From Tridacna crocea (Eukaryota > Mollusca > Bivalvia > Cardiida > Cardiidae): DNA of 64,000 nt. Within the stretch, counting starts at the first letter, position 1. Each line of letters starts with the position of its first letter. Under the pieces are notes generated by a model. The model was given only the letters and a program-made list of their open reading frames with translations. It searched no databases and was not told the DNA's origin. The DNA lies in the NCBI GenBank assembly GCA_943736015.1, contig OX031058.1, positions 3,239,001-3,303,000 of the forward strand, given 5' to 3'. Positions 45,991-57,699 of this stretch are shown in pieces. The position numbers were made by a program, and so were the translations under genes.

Positions 45991-46309
45991 CCCACTTTTA
46001 GTGTCAATGACCTTAACGTTCTCACATACGGGAATTCTCGTATTGTGTACCCAATTATACCCACATTGTTTAGAGATAAGTATATGTATGAGATAAAGCA
46101 GCTATCTTTATATCACACACAGCCTAAATAAATGACCAGCGTAAGTGTGCTTATACGATATCATATGATAACAAAATTAATTTATGAAAAAATAGGTAAG
46201 TAATAGCCTACCAAAAACCTAATACAAAACGGAAAATAATTTCAATTACGGTAAGATATTTATTCATCACCACCTTTCTGACTACCCTGTATGTCTGTAT
46301 ATGTGTTAC

Positions 46310-46706
46310 CTTTAAAGGTTGCCCTTCAGATTTTGGGACAAAAATTTACAAAAATACAAAAAAAAAAATCATCCTTATACTCCCAAAACCTTATAATTTT
46401 CATTCATTAAACCCCAGTAGTCGAAAACCTTCCGACAACAATATAAATTAGAGATTTGCTACAGCCCAGGTCGACACTCTATTTTTACATGAGCAACTCG
46501 CTCATTTACATACCGAAAATATACAGACGAAGCTTCAAACATAGCATCCGAAGTTCTAGACATTATGGAAAATAATTACATGTTTGTTATGTTATGGAGT
46601 TCAATAGTCATTAGTCTCGTGCAAGTCACTTAACATTCCCACAATGCTTTTTTTTATTTTGGCAGGAAGTCTAAAATAGCTGAAGAGGCTACGTAGCCTT
46701 TTCAGG
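46310..46706. repeat. ~400-bp dispersed repeat, copy 2 (reverse)
   Basis: Mirror of 35888-36290: CCCCAGTAGTCGAAAACC, GGCTACGTAGCC. Confidence 0.78.
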
Positions 46707-46879
46707 GAATACCACCAAAAGATTTTTTTTTGTTATTTTATGATTCTTAATTACTGATGATTTGTATTGTTTTTTCATGTAAATTTCAGTGACATATGCA
46801 TTTTTTAATTTGGTGTCATGTGAAAATTCTAAATACCCACCTTCTGAACAGGACAAAATTTTAAATTTGCAGACAATTG

Positions 46880-47000
46880 CTTAATTGATTGTATGGTGTT
46901 TAACGCCGTTTTCAGCACTGTTTCAGTTATATCGCAGCGGTCAGTGCACCTATCCATGCTTTCCTTGAGTTTCTTTTACCAGTACTTCGCACGAATTTTG
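46880..47000. repeat. TTTAACGCCGTTTT repeat
   Basis: ATTGATTGTATGGTGTTTAA to TACCAGTACTTCGCAC. Confidence 0.7.
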
Positions 47001-47122
47001 CCCTTGGTATGGTAAAAAAGGTATGGTAAGAAAAGAGGCTTGTAATAAGCATTTTCTCCTTTTCGAACAACGTGTTTCAAGAAAAAAAATCAACTGCTAA
47101 TGAGTTACTGACCTTAGTATCA

Positions 47123-47352
47123 TTAACCCTTTACCCCATAAGGCATTTCTATGTTATCTCTAATTGACCCTAAATGACAGCAAGGATAAAGCTATTTATT
47201 ATGTGTATATGACACCTTTTGATTAACATAGAAAACATTCTGACAAAAGGTGAAATTGCTCGTCACGAGCAATTTAACCTTTTGCCACAATGTTTTCCAA
47301 AGGCTCCTACAAGCAATGCTTAGAAATGAGTATCTATGGAGTAAAGGGTTAA
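47123..47352. mobile_element. TTAA MITE, GCTCGTCACGAGC subfamily
   Basis: Both TTAA ends intact; same orientation as 3892-4122. Confidence 0.86.
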
Positions 47353-47445
47353 AGTAGATGAAGAGTTCTATACAATGAATGAAATCTAAATTATTAAAGT
47401 ATTCTCACTGGAAAAATCTAACCACGTATAGGACAGTGTGCATTC

Positions 47446-47646
47446 AGGGCCCGTATTCACCAACCATTCTTGAGAATATATTGTTAGTCTTATTCTCCAA
47501 GGTTTTCTAATTTGTAAGTCACACAACTTCTAATTGGCTAAACCAAATGGTTTAGCCAATCAGAAGTTGTGTTACTTACAAATGTAGACAATTCTGGAGA
47601 AAAAGACAAAGAACGTTCTTAAGAATGGTTGGTGAATACAGGCCCA
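47446..47646. mobile_element. CCAATCAGAAGTT family, full copy
   Basis: GGGCCCGTATTCACCAACC to GGTTGGTGAATACAGGCCC, almost perfectly symmetrical. Confidence 0.85.
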
Positions 47647-48334
47647 GGATTACACTGCACGTTCTGTGCAGAGAGAAGTTACCTAACCAGCTATTACCCC
47701 TTCTCTGCATTGTTTTGCATTTCATTGAAAAGTGAAAAAATCCGTCAGATCTATTTTTGAGTTTTAGTTCTTTATTCAAATCAGCGTTCGAAATGAAAGA
47801 AGTTTGTCTAAAAATACACACAGACAGGTCCGAAAGCCCCTTTTTGCCTGTTTGCAAGGCATATGTATGTCACCGCAATCCATGACAAACGGGTTGAACT
47901 ATACTCGCTCCCAGTTTGGCTGGGTTCGGTTGGGTTATTGATAAATGTATGCTTATCCCAAGCTAAGAATCTGTCATAAAGGTATCACACTTGTCTGACA
48001 TTTCCGTGTCGCAGAAGACGCTGTTTTTTGACCTATCTTTCGTATTGATATACCCAAATAAGTAATTAATAACTCGTAACCAGTAATTTTCAATCGGTCA
48101 AATCGTGAGAGTTTTCATTCGGTCGTCCACTGCAGATCGAATTGCAGGCACTTTTACGACAAAAATATGTACATCACAGCAAATGAATATGACAGGGAAT
48201 AATCCTATACTAAATGATAATGTGATTCATTTCAAGCTGTTTGGTAGTCTTTTGAGGAATAATGGTGGATTATGGATCGACTTTCATGGTAACTACCAAT
48301 GAAAAATATCGATTTCATAGTTTGTATAAGCATT

Positions 48335-49703
48335 ATCTCCCGCTAGATGGCATTCTATAAATACTCATCTATCTGATATGGGCATCCTGGGTACAGAACC
48401 GAACCACTTTCCTACGCGACAACCGTTACTTTGAATTTAAAACAAAAAAAAAAGGTTTACCCAATGAAACGCTACCTCGTGCAATTCACTCAACTATGAT
48501 CACCAGTTTAGAGAAATCTGTTGCTAAAGCAGGTCTCATTTCTCCTCGAACGTATTGATACGTAAAAACTATTTTCAACATTGCTACTTTATAAAGCGTA
48601 ATATTACAGTCAGCCCGCTTTCGGGGCTAGTAGTGATGCGTCATACAAGACAGTCGAATCTTCGAAGAATATGACAGACAACGTTGTATAAGTCTTCTAT
48701 TGGAGGCGGAAACAGTATTTCCGGTGTACTAGTTACATGGGTAAACTGTGCGTACCTTTCAACCAGACGAAGATGTACATAATGTACGATGTAGGTAATA
48801 TTGTAATGCGGTTTTCCGTGGAGGGGGTACGCCACGAGGAATTACCGAAAACAACTGTTCTGGACTTTGACGAAAGTGCCGACAAATAAGAGATTGGAAA
48901 CATGAAATAGATTGTTTTTTTTTTGGGGGGGGGGGGGAGATGAAAGTTCGAAATTTATTTCACACGTGGATGGGCCACTCGTGAAAACATTACCGATGTT
49001 CTCGGGGTGAAAAAAGAAATTCGATATTTCACAAAAAAAAAATAAGTATCCTATTTTCTTTTATGAGTTACCCTGTACCCCAATACTTTATGTCTACGTG
49101 TATTTAAGCAGGTCTTATCATTCACACCATAATTGGCCTGCAATACGCGAAAAAGGGTTTTCGGACATAAATTTGCATAAAGTGTCATCTCAGATCAGCC
49201 TGCACAATCCGCACAGGCTAATTCGAGACGACACTGTCCGTTCTATGTAATTTTCTGTTTTTGTGCAAGTCTACTGTAGGACTTGAAGGCTGATCCGCGA
49301 CGACACTTCACGCAAATTTATTTCCAAATGCCCTTTTTCGGTGTTAATGGCCAAATATTAATGAACCCTTGTCTGCGCATGTCATATTCTTATATGACAC
49401 ATCACTACCCCCAAAAGAGGGCTGACTGTAATATTACACTCTATAAAGTAGTAATGTAGAAATAACTTTTATCAATACGTTTGAGGAGAAATGAGACCTG
49501 CTTTAGCTCCAGATTTCCCTAGACTGCTGATCATAGCTGAGTGAATTGCACGAGGTAGCGTTTTATTGAGTAAACGTTTATTTTAGTTTGAAATTCAAAG
49601 TAATGGTTGTCGCGTAGGAAAGTGGTTCGGTTCTGTACCAAGGATGCCCAAATTAGATACATGAGTATTTATAGAATGCCATCTAGCGGGAGATAATGAT
49701 TAA
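48335..49703. repeat. Inverted pair of the ATTGCACGAGGTAGCG repeat with other elements between
   Basis: 48335-48672 (reverse) and 49368-49703 (forward) enclose a GTGAAAATATTACC fragment (48790-49062) and an ACGCGAAAAAGG TIR element (49138-49348). Confidence 0.8.
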
Positions 49704-50070
49704 TGAACTCTAAGCAAACGTGCTTTAACAAGGTAATCCCGAAAACTGTCGTAGCAGACAACTTGTTTTCATTGACATGAATGGTAAATTTCTAAAACCA
49801 TTGAAACAAAAATTGAATGACACAAACCTCACTGGATATCTACTTTTCAACCACCTGAGCGTCATGTACAGTGAACATCAGAATAAATCAATCCAGCTAA
49901 AACTTACTTATTTTCTATCAAAAAAAATCAATACCCAACACCAATTATGAAATTGTGTAGTTTTATAAACAAGAGAAGTAAATTGTAATAAACTAGGGAC
50001 TTCTTGATCAGTATGTAAGGTCAAGTCACAGTGACTTCACGCACTACAAGAAAAGAAAAAGAGTTTATCT

Positions 50071-50214
50071 CATCAACTTGTGGTTAATATGGGGAAATAT
50101 TTGCCGACAAAGGGAAAGGTCCGCGAAAATAACGAATGCCGTAAGGCACGAGTTATTTTCGCGGGCCTTTCCCTTTTTCGGCAAATATTTCCCCATGTTA
50201 ACCACAAGCTGATG
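50071..50214. mobile_element. 144-bp palindrome (GGGGAAATATTTGCCG)
   Basis: Arms of about 65 bp, from CATCAACTTGTGGTTAATAT to its complement; centre GAATGCCGTAAGGCAC. Confidence 0.85.
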
Positions 50215-50703
50215 AAATAAATTATATATTTCTTCTGATTATTTTGTCAACGAATGCTATTTTAGAAACTAGTGATCTCAAGTTGAATAACCAGATTTTC
50301 GACAGGAGGAAATTATTCACTGTGACGCGGAAATAATTCCCCCAGCTTCAATGACGTCATTTCTTTACCCGTCACATTTCTAAAAATAGACACATGAAAT
50401 ATAATTTTATAAAATTATACCATTATAAGCCTTTCTAAAACATGCTGCCCTCGGGGCCGACATCAGGGCTGTAGTTTTAAAGTAGCACTGAGGGTCTATT
50501 AGGTGAGTCTACAGGCAAAATTTGGTAAACCTCGGACCTTAGGGTTAGGAACCAAAAGATTATTTTTGGTTTTCAGTGTAAAAGCCCACGTAAAACATGG
50601 CATCACTTAGGCAGGGCCAAATTTTATCATGCATCCGTGGCGTCTGTTCGATGAGTTAATCATAACCCTTAGGCTCAAAAGCGCGTCTAAATTACCTTTC
50701 GCA

Positions 50704-50768
50704 GACAGTGTAGATCAAGATCAGACTGCACAGAATATGCAGTCTGATCTTGGATCTACACTGTCCGC
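50704..50768. repeat. AGATCAGACTGCAC hairpin
   Basis: CAGTGTAGATCAAGATCAGA and complementary TCTGATCTTGGATCTACACT. Confidence 0.82.
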
Positions 50769-51239
50769 TCCAGAAACAATTTGATATTGCTCCAGTTGAG
50801 TTATAAAAAGAAGAATTTGAGATTAACTGTATTTGAACAAGGGTTCACGCCCATTACTTGCCATATTTAGGTTAGCAAGAAAATTATGTTTTGTTTTAAA
50901 ATTGTTTTTATTAAATAATGTTAGAAAAACGTTATTTAAGTGTTGGGTTGGTTCAAAAGCGTGCGATTTAGACCAAACAAGGATTGCTCTGTTCGTCGGC
51001 CTCTGACCTTAGTATCCAATTCGGTCCCTCAGTTGCTTGTTTGGTACATACCCTTTTGATTGCCTACAAAACAAGGGGATACAAGTCCCTAAAACATAAC
51101 TTTGAAAGAGCAATATTCGGATTTAAACCGTCGAGTTGAAAATTTCATTTTTAGTTACTCGGCAGAATTAGGGTTAAAACACGTGTCAGTAGACTGCATG
51201 TTCATTAGTCGAAGGAAGATGAGTTCCTCTGTGTAGCGC

Positions 51240-51468
51240 TTAACCCATTACCACACAATCCCTACTTTTGACGACCCTGAGAAAGAAGCTTTTTGAAAAC
51301 ATTGTGGGAAAAGGAGAAAATGCTGGTAACCAGCATTTTCTCCTTTTCCCACAATGCTTTCTACTCTTCACAAAATAAATTTCAAATTTTTATTCGCTTT
51401 GATTTTGCCGTCTGCAAATAGTTTTGATTTGGAAAAGCCTAAAATATTGTCGTTTGGTAATGAGTTAA
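51240..51468. mobile_element. TTAA MITE
   Basis: TTAACCCATTACCACAC to GGTAATGAGTTAA; reverse of the 20784 copy. Confidence 0.87.
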
Positions 51469-51542
51469 ATAAATTAAAGACTTTAAGTGTGATCAGTCAC
51501 TTTCCTGTTCCAAACACTTCACTTGCATTTAGATCTAATATT

Positions 51543-52002
51543 TATCTTTATTTCATGCTTTCCGATAGGATATCGAGAAATAGCAGTGAAAATATTTTTC
51601 GATATTACACGGGTACGACCAGTGAAAATACCGATTTTCATGTTCTTGTTGCCTAGGTAAATCATGCGTGCCTCACAACCAGATGGAAATATGACGTCAT
51701 TTACCTTACATTTTTCGCGCTTGACATAATATTGTAATGCGTAGCTATGCGGGAAGGGTACGCCATGGGGAATAACGGAAAAGAATTGTACTGGATTTTG
51801 ATAAAGCTCCTCCCAGACAGGTTTAAAAGCATGAAATAAACAGAATATTTGTTTTTTTCGGTGAAAGATCTAAATTTATTTCATATCATGAACAACATCG
51901 GTAATATTTTCACCCGTGTCTGTGTCACTAGTGAAAATATTACCGTTGTGTTCACTTGATGAAATAAATTTCGATCTTTCACCGAAAAAAATAAATATCC
52001 TC
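51543..52002. mobile_element. GTGAAAATATTACCG element, reverse, abutting the SLC46 upstream region
   Basis: Begins CTTTCCGATAGGATATCGAG and ends ATAAATATCCTCTATA, directly followed by the next element. Confidence 0.84.
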
Positions 52003-52007
52003 TATAT

Positions 52008-52268
52008 GGAGTGCAACACGCGAAAAGGTACATTCGGACATTTGCGTAAACTGTCGTCCCGGTTTAGCCTACGCAGTCCGCGCAGGCTAATCCGGAACGG
52101 CACTTTACGACTGCATTAAATTTTGTGCAACAGTAGACTTGCGTAAAACAGAAAATCACATAAAATTGGAAAGTGTCGTATCGCATTAGCCTGTGAGGAC
52201 TGCACACGCTGATCCGAGACGACACTTTATGCAAATGTCCGAATGCACCTTTTCGCGTGTTGCACGCC
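52008..52268. mobile_element. GAGTGCAACACGCGAAAAGG TIR element next to the SLC46-like start
   Basis: Same family and length as 23181-23439. It ends 48 bp before ATG 52317, so any 5' UTR or promoter in place here is partly element-derived, unless an upstream 5' exon exists. Confidence 0.86.
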
Positions 52269-52316
52269 ATATCTTCTTTCCTTGTCAACCAGCTTGCCAG
52301 GAGTAACACTGGTGTC

Positions 52317-53523
52317 ATGACAGAGAAGCAAAGCATTGCGTATGATGAATATGAACCAGAGTCGGTTCGTGAACGTCGTGCCTCATCGGGACGTAGCGGA
52401 TCTCTGCCAGGCCTGGTTGGGTCGAACTGTGCGGACACAGTCTACCTTATTTCGACAGAGACACAGGCTACCAGAAGAAGATTTTTGTTGGGACCTTTGA
52501 TATTTGCCTATATGGCAGCATATATAACAACTTATATAACGTTTGTGCTGTATGTTTATGATACTGTCCACAATGATATCTTTACTGGAATAAGTGAAAA
52601 GACATTTTCAGCATGCAACGAGAGCACAAACAAAAGTGATCCTGATTACAAGATGCAGGTTCGAGTGCAGCAAAAGTCGAGTGATTGGTCTACGTATTAT
52701 AGTCTAGCAGGGGGTATACCAAGCATTGTGGCTAACGTAGTCTTTGGATGTTATACAGACAGATTCGGTAGACGGTTCCTACTTCTGCTACCATGTGTTG
52801 GCTCCTTTTTAAAGCTAGTTGTGTACAGCATCGGTGTTTATTTTAAACTAAGTCTTTCCTTCTTTTTCATTGGGAGTATTATAGAAGGGATGACTGGCCA
52901 ACTGTATACACTGCTCATAGCATGTTTCACCTATATAGCCGATGTAACGCCACAAAAAGGAACAGAGAGGTCCTTCTCTATTGTTGTGATTGAGCTTTCG
53001 ATCGGGATTGCGAGTGCACTTTTTTCTTTTGCATCCGGTTATTTTATCAGGTACACCGGATATTTCTACCCTTTGTTGACAAGCGGAGCATTATTTGCCA
53101 TTGCGGTTATCATAGTTATATTTATTCCAGAAAGTTTTCCGAAGCATAAACGATATCACGGTAGTTCAGCACTGGATATTCTTAAAACTATTTACGATTT
53201 GTTTCTTGGAGACTTTAATTGGGGACGTCGATGGATGTACAACGTGCTTTTGATAGTTTTTACTTTAACCATGTTTACCGTGTTTGGAAGGAGTAGTGTT
53301 GAACCAATTTACGTTAAAGATAATCCGTTTTGCTGGTCTGCGGAGAAGATTGGTTATTTTGGGGCCCTTAAAGCATTGGTCTCTCAAGGCGTTGGCATGG
53401 TTGCAGTAAAGCTTATGCAAAAGAAAATGTCGGACGATTCCATAGCAATTTTAGGGTGTTTCTCTTTTGCCGCCTGCTTTGTTTTAGAAGGACTAGCTTT
53501 TAATGACGTCACGATGTATACGG
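52317..53523 (+). CDS. SLC46-like exon 1 (402 codons)
   Basis: The largest coding exon in the window, with codon use clearly unlike the AT-rich surroundings. It ends MYT plus G at ACGG/GTAAGT. It holds roughly nine or ten transmembrane segments and motif A. Confidence 0.96.
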
Positions 53524-56500
53524 GTAAGTTCGTTGTTCATGAGCCTTGGCAGACACACACGTAGGTAGCTTTCGCGGACGGCACAGGGCAAGATCAGACT
53601 GCATAAAAAGGACAAGCAGATCTCTTCTTTACACCATCCACTATTTAGTTGTATACTAGGACCAAAACGGTCTCTTCATTTTCAGTTGTACATGTATTTT
53701 TAGCCGTCGGACCCTGTCAGGTTTACTTATTAACCCTTTCCCAAATAATCCATGTTTTTTTACGATGCTCGGAAAGAAGGCTTTTCAAAACACTGTAGGA
53801 AAAGGAGAAAATGCTGGTAACCAGCATTTTCTTCTTTTCCCACAGTGTTCTCTACTCTTTTAAACAACAAATTTCAATTTTTCGTCCGTACTTATTTGGT
53901 CATCTGTGAATGCTTTCAGTTTGGACCGGTCTAGAATGTTGTTATTTGGTAAAGAATTAAGTCATATACAATTCAGTATATCAATGATAACTAAACAGTA
54001 CCTTTTCTTTTTCCTTACAATGACTATGCTTGCACATGCTATACTGTGCCCATAGATATATCTGCTTGACCAACTCAACAAACAAAAAACGATAGAAAAA
54101 GTCATATTGAATGCCGGATGTATTTCAGTGTTAAAGAACATTCGCTTTTTTCACAATAAGTATAGGTTTGCCTCGCAGAGCTTTGACCGGGGACTGGTCA
54201 TTATGGCCAACTCCGCAAATATGAGACACTTAGAGAGGGAGATAGAGGGCGGGCTAGTTATGCTTCTTTTCTACTTTTCTCACAGTTCCTGTAGTGGGTA
54301 TATTCGGAATGTTGACGATACCTATGTGTCGGGCTCTGCTTTCTAAACTCACAAGGGAAGATCAACAAGGTATGTTTTATCAACTAGAATCATTTACTCG
54401 TACATGTAGTTATCAGTTTCACCAACTTCATTATACCCCCGACGATGAAGTGGAGGGGGTATACTGGAATCACTATGGCTCTCTGTCCATCGGTTCCTCC
54501 GTGCGTCCGTCCGTCCGTCCGTCCGTAAACACAAAGTTGTCCGACGAAATACTCAGACAATTTTAGATACTGAACTCACATCTACACACAATGTTCCTAT
54601 TAATGAAGTTGTGCAATTTTCATGACCCTTCGGCGATTTGTTGCGGAATTATCTCCCCTTGAACTTTTTTCAACTCTTATTTTTGTACTAAACCATTCTG
54701 CATTCCTTGACCTGTTTTTGTGACAAGGATCTGGTGGGGGGTATTATCAAGTCTAGTGAAAGCTCTAGCTGATTTAGCTATTAATCTGTAAACATTTACC
54801 AGACGGCAAAATTTTAGCCTTATCGAAGAGCATTTGCAGATGACAATTTCAATGTGGCTCAAATAGGGCAATTTGTCTTTGATAGGGTAGAAAAGACTGT
54901 GGGAAAAGAAGAAAATGTTGGTTACAAATGTTTGTAATTAGGACACAATGGGACATGTCTTTAATTTTTCTCGTTTCTTAAAGAGTAAAGAGATTAAACG
55001 AGAAATATCTATTTTTAGAAAAAAAATGGACGGCGTAAATTATCCAGCGAAGAAAAAGGCCCCTTAGAATAAACTTCTACAATTTTAACCAATCACGAAT
55101 TACTATTTATTCATTTGCTATCAGTACCAGATAGTAGGTCAAATGCCAGCTTCGGCTTCGTCGAACAAACTTACACTATTCTATATAGGTATCTTTACGT
55201 ATTTAAATACAGGTGCTGTATTCGCTGCCATAGCAGGAATGGAGACCTTTATAAATACGGCTGAAACTTTCACTATGCTTGATATCTCACCTTTTCAAAT
55301 ACAGGTGCTGTGTTCGCTGCCATAGCGGGAATGGAGACCTTTATAAATACGGCTGGAAGTATTGCTGCAGCACAGATCTATGCAAATACAGTGGCTATCT
55401 ACAGGGGCGTCGTCTTTTTCGTGTTTGCATCAACCAATCTCGTCTGTCTTGTAATGCTTGGGTAAGAAAATTCAATATATTTGTCGTAGTCCAAACTAAA
55501 ATCTAGGCAGATCCCGGTGTAATGCAGGGAAATGACCCTCGCTACAAAGTGACCCATGGGTAATTTCACTTCGTAGAGGAATGACCCGGGTCATTATTCT
55601 ACGTAGAGAAATGACCCCAGAGGGTGATTTCTCTACGTAGAATAATGACCCGGGACATTTCTCTACGTAGTGAAATGACCCATTGGTCATTTTGTAGGGG
55701 AGGCCATTTCTCTGCATTACACCGGAATCTGCCTGGACCAAACTGGAATTCTCTCTAGATCAGATTAGAGTTCCAGTTTGGCTATGCAGCTCTACAATCT
55801 GCCTAAACCGAATTGAAATATTTTCTCGTTGAGGATAGTGCAGCTACCTGTAAACTATCTTATTTGGCTTAAACCCAAAAATAAAAGAAGTTTTAATCCG
55901 AAATTCAGAGTGAGAATAAATTTTGAATGTTTTGCACTTTAGTGAGAAAATAAAAATGTGGAAAACACTGCAAAAAAAACAAATAAATTTCTTAGATTAA
56001 AAACACCTCTCACTTGTAAAAACATATGTGGATTAATAAAATCATATATTTTTTTTTTTGAAAACAATCTTTTTTGGTCTAGAAAAAATTGTACCTCTAA
56101 TTTGGTCTAGGAAGATTCTGAATCTGCCTGGATAGATTCCGGATCTGCCTGGGTAGATTCCGAATCTGCCTGGGTAGATTCCGGATCTGCCTGGGTAGAT
56201 TCCGGATCTGCCTAGATTCCAATCCGGCCTACGACATTATACATGCACTTGTGTAGTGGTCTGTAAATAGGGCGTTTTTTATGCCTCTGCAAAAAGCTTG
56301 GACCCATGTCAGCCTGCGCAATGCACGCAGGCTGACATGAGTCGAAGCTTTTTGCTATTGGTCAATTTTCTGCTTGACAATGGACCATTCTATCTGATCA
56401 TTCAGGTGACTTTTAGACAGATGAATCAATATTATGCGAATTTTACTTGATATAATTATATGCGAAATTTACTTGATATAACTATATGCGAATTATTATG

Positions 56501-56832
56501 CGAAATTTACTTGATATAATTATATGCGAATTATTTTGCGAAATTTACTTCATATAATTATATTGCGAAGATGCATCTAACTACCTTTTCTGGAATCGCC
56601 GCTCCCATCTTAAGTAATTTGTGAAAAAAACAAAGCTCGATTAATTCACAGTGTGTTTCATATAACGCTCTGATATAAAGCAGGGTAAGGAAGCTGAGAT
56701 GCTTTAAACCCCCTTTTGCCACAATATTGCTCAGGGTTTTTTTTATAAGTATCATACTACAGGTATCTTCTTTTTTTCAGAGTTTACAGATTCGGTTCCA
56801 GACGAACATACCCACTTATTGTCAGACACTAA
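52317..56832 (+). CDS. SLC46-type (proton-coupled folate transporter-like) MFS carrier, four exons
   Basis: Exons 52317-53523, 54286-54369, 55305-55461 and 56781-56832 (phases 1, 1, 2) give about 499 residues. The long first exon encodes a Ser/Arg-rich cytosolic tail, TM1 (about 57-80), a loop with NES and NKS sites (101, 104), and MFS motif A as GCYTDRFGRR (144-153). Further TMs follow, with the central loop PESFPKHKRY near 271-280. Exons 2-3 give VPVVGIFGMLTIPMCRALLS, then GAVFAAIAGMETFINTAGS and YRGVVFFVFASTNLVCL (last TMs). SLC46 members move folates, sterol sulphates or muropeptide-like solutes; the substrate here is unknown. The start is ATG 52317; the frame is open upstream to 52257, but that part is repeat DNA. 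The last exon is the weakest call. Confidence 0.9.
53730..53960. mobile_element. TTAA MITE in SLC46 intron 1
   Basis: TTAACCCTTTCCCAAATAAT to GGTAAAGAATTAA; CACTG/CAGTG arms. Confidence 0.83.
54286..54369 (+). CDS. SLC46-like exon 2
   Basis: Acceptor TTCTCACAG, donor CAAG/GTATGT. It encodes PVVGIFGMLTIPMCRAL and SKLTREDQQ, the loop that precedes TM11 in SLC46 proteins. Confidence 0.94.
54431..54935. repeat. TATACCCCCGACG repeat with CGTC microsatellite, plus MITE fragment
   Basis: 54431-54700 has GGAGGGGGTATACTGGAATC, (CGTC)n at 54503-54526 and TTATCTCCCCTTGAAC. 54785-54935 is the left half of a TTAA MITE. Confidence 0.6.
55170..55353 (+). repeat. 92-bp tandem duplication across the 3' splice site of SLC46-like exon 3
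   Basis: Two units (about 55170-55261 and 55265-55353) each contain intron end, AAATACAG acceptor and the codons AVFAAIAGMETFINTA. Copy 1 starts its exon part at 55213 and diverges after 48 nt; reading on from it meets a stop at about 55323. Confidence 0.9.
55305..55461 (+). CDS. SLC46-like exon 3
   Basis: Acceptor TTCAAATACAG, donor GG/GTAAGA. It encodes AVFAAIAGMETFINTAGSIA and the last TM (VVFFVFASTNLVCLVML). A truncated copy of its first 48 nt with its own acceptor lies 92 bp upstream. Confidence 0.94.
55516..55725. mobile_element. TCTACGTAGAGAAATGACC palindromic element in SLC46 intron 3
   Basis: CCGGTGTAATGCAGGGAAAT to ATTTCTCTGCATTACACCGG. It starts 54 bp after exon 3. Confidence 0.83.
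56113..56225. repeat. 21-bp tandem repeat
   Basis: About 4.6 units of CTGCCTGGGTAGATTCCGGA(T), alternating CGGAT and CGAAT. Confidence 0.9.
56275..56365. mobile_element. GTCAGCCTGCG palindrome
   Basis: AGCTTGGACCCATGTCAGCC and complement around GCAATGC. Decayed halves at 18085-18150 and 21240-21320. Confidence 0.72.
56433..56575. repeat. AT-rich minisatellite (TTTACTTGATATAATTATATGCGAA)
   Basis: Four to five irregular units. It lies in SLC46 intron 3. Confidence 0.82.
56781..56832 (+). CDS. SLC46-like exon 4 (probable terminal exon)
   Basis: A strong acceptor (T-rich tract ending TTTTTTTCAG) and correct phase 2 give VYRFGSRRTYPLIVRH then TAA. Short C-terminal tails of this kind are usual in the family. 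Another frame gives FTDSVPDEHTHLLSDTK, a tail-like acidic peptide, but would need a different donor phase. Confidence 0.55.
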
Positions 56833-56866
56833 AATGATCAAACCGGCTCCGGAGAGCTTTTTCTGT

Positions 56867-57168
56867 GATAAAATACAATTTTGAACAAGTATTGAGACCA
56901 CAGCTCCAGATGAGAGGGAGTGCTGGTATTCTTAATCCATTATAGATCTCTCTTCCAAACCCTACGTTGTGGGTACTCATTAGAATCGTCTCATTGAGAT
57001 GAAATACAATTTTGAACAAATAAATATTGTGATCACAACTCCAGATGAGAAGGAGTGGTGGTATTCGAAATCCATTATTTCTCTTCCAAACCCTATGTTG
57101 TGGGTACTCATTAGAATCGTCTCAATGAGACGATTCTAATGAGTACCCATAGCATAGGGTTTAGTGGA
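56867..57168. mobile_element. CCCTATGTTGTGGGTACTC element with 131-bp tandem duplication
   Basis: The block AAATACAATTTTGAACAA to GAATCGTCTC occurs at 56867 and again at 56998. Only the second is followed by the full palindrome (57082-57168). Confidence 0.82.
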
Positions 57169-57699
57169 GAATTATTAATATTTTCTTTTTTTTTTTTTTT
57201 TTTATTCAGAATCACTCCCTCTATCTTGAGCTGTAATTGTCAGCCTTTTAATAGTGACTATGGGTTTTCTCTGTCTCTGTAGAAAATGTAGACCAACATC
57301 AGCCCACGCATAATTGCATTCTGATCTTAGCCTGCTCTCCCCACTGCTGTAGGTTTTTTTTAAAATACAATATATAATATATTTTATATACAATTCAGGC
57401 ATAATTATCAACATAAAATGCCCAAAAGATTCTGAGATTGTCTTCTCTCAGTTAAAAAATGGGTCATACTTTATGAAAAAAGGCGCTTAACAAAATGTAT
57501 ATAACCACGGCAGCATGCAAGGATTGAAATTGTTCACTATGTGTTATATGAATAAACAAGGGAGATAACCCAAATAAGAGGCTGTGATTGGTATTTCAAA
57601 GTTGTCTTTCTTTATATTGCCCCAATGCCGTGTCACATCAAACTTCGCAAGAAATAGGACGGCGTTTTGATCCTCTTTGAACAACGAAGCATTCAAGTA

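Larger units (their letters stand above)
40110..52007. other. Gene-free interval of about 12 kb between the P450 and SLC46-like genes
   Basis: I found no coding exon here on either strand. The readable content is repeats, listed separately. Both genes read outward from it, so it contains their upstream regions. The 220 bp immediately beyond the P450 ATG carries no recognised repeat and may hold its promoter. Confidence 0.6.

Noticed and set aside
51354-51656. Open frames such as [10 protein letters not shown] repeated across the window
   Set aside because: Identical peptides at 22.5, 38.3 and 51.5 kb come from one palindromic element family, not genes.
52257-52316. Upstream start of the SLC46-like protein
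   Set aside because: The frame is open but begins without ATG and lies in the end of a TIR element; ATG 52317 gives the usual tail.
56781-56885. Alternative frame of SLC46 exon 4 (FTDSVPDEHTHLLSDTK)
   Set aside because: It looks like a C-terminal tail but needs phase 1, whereas exon 3 ends in phase 2.
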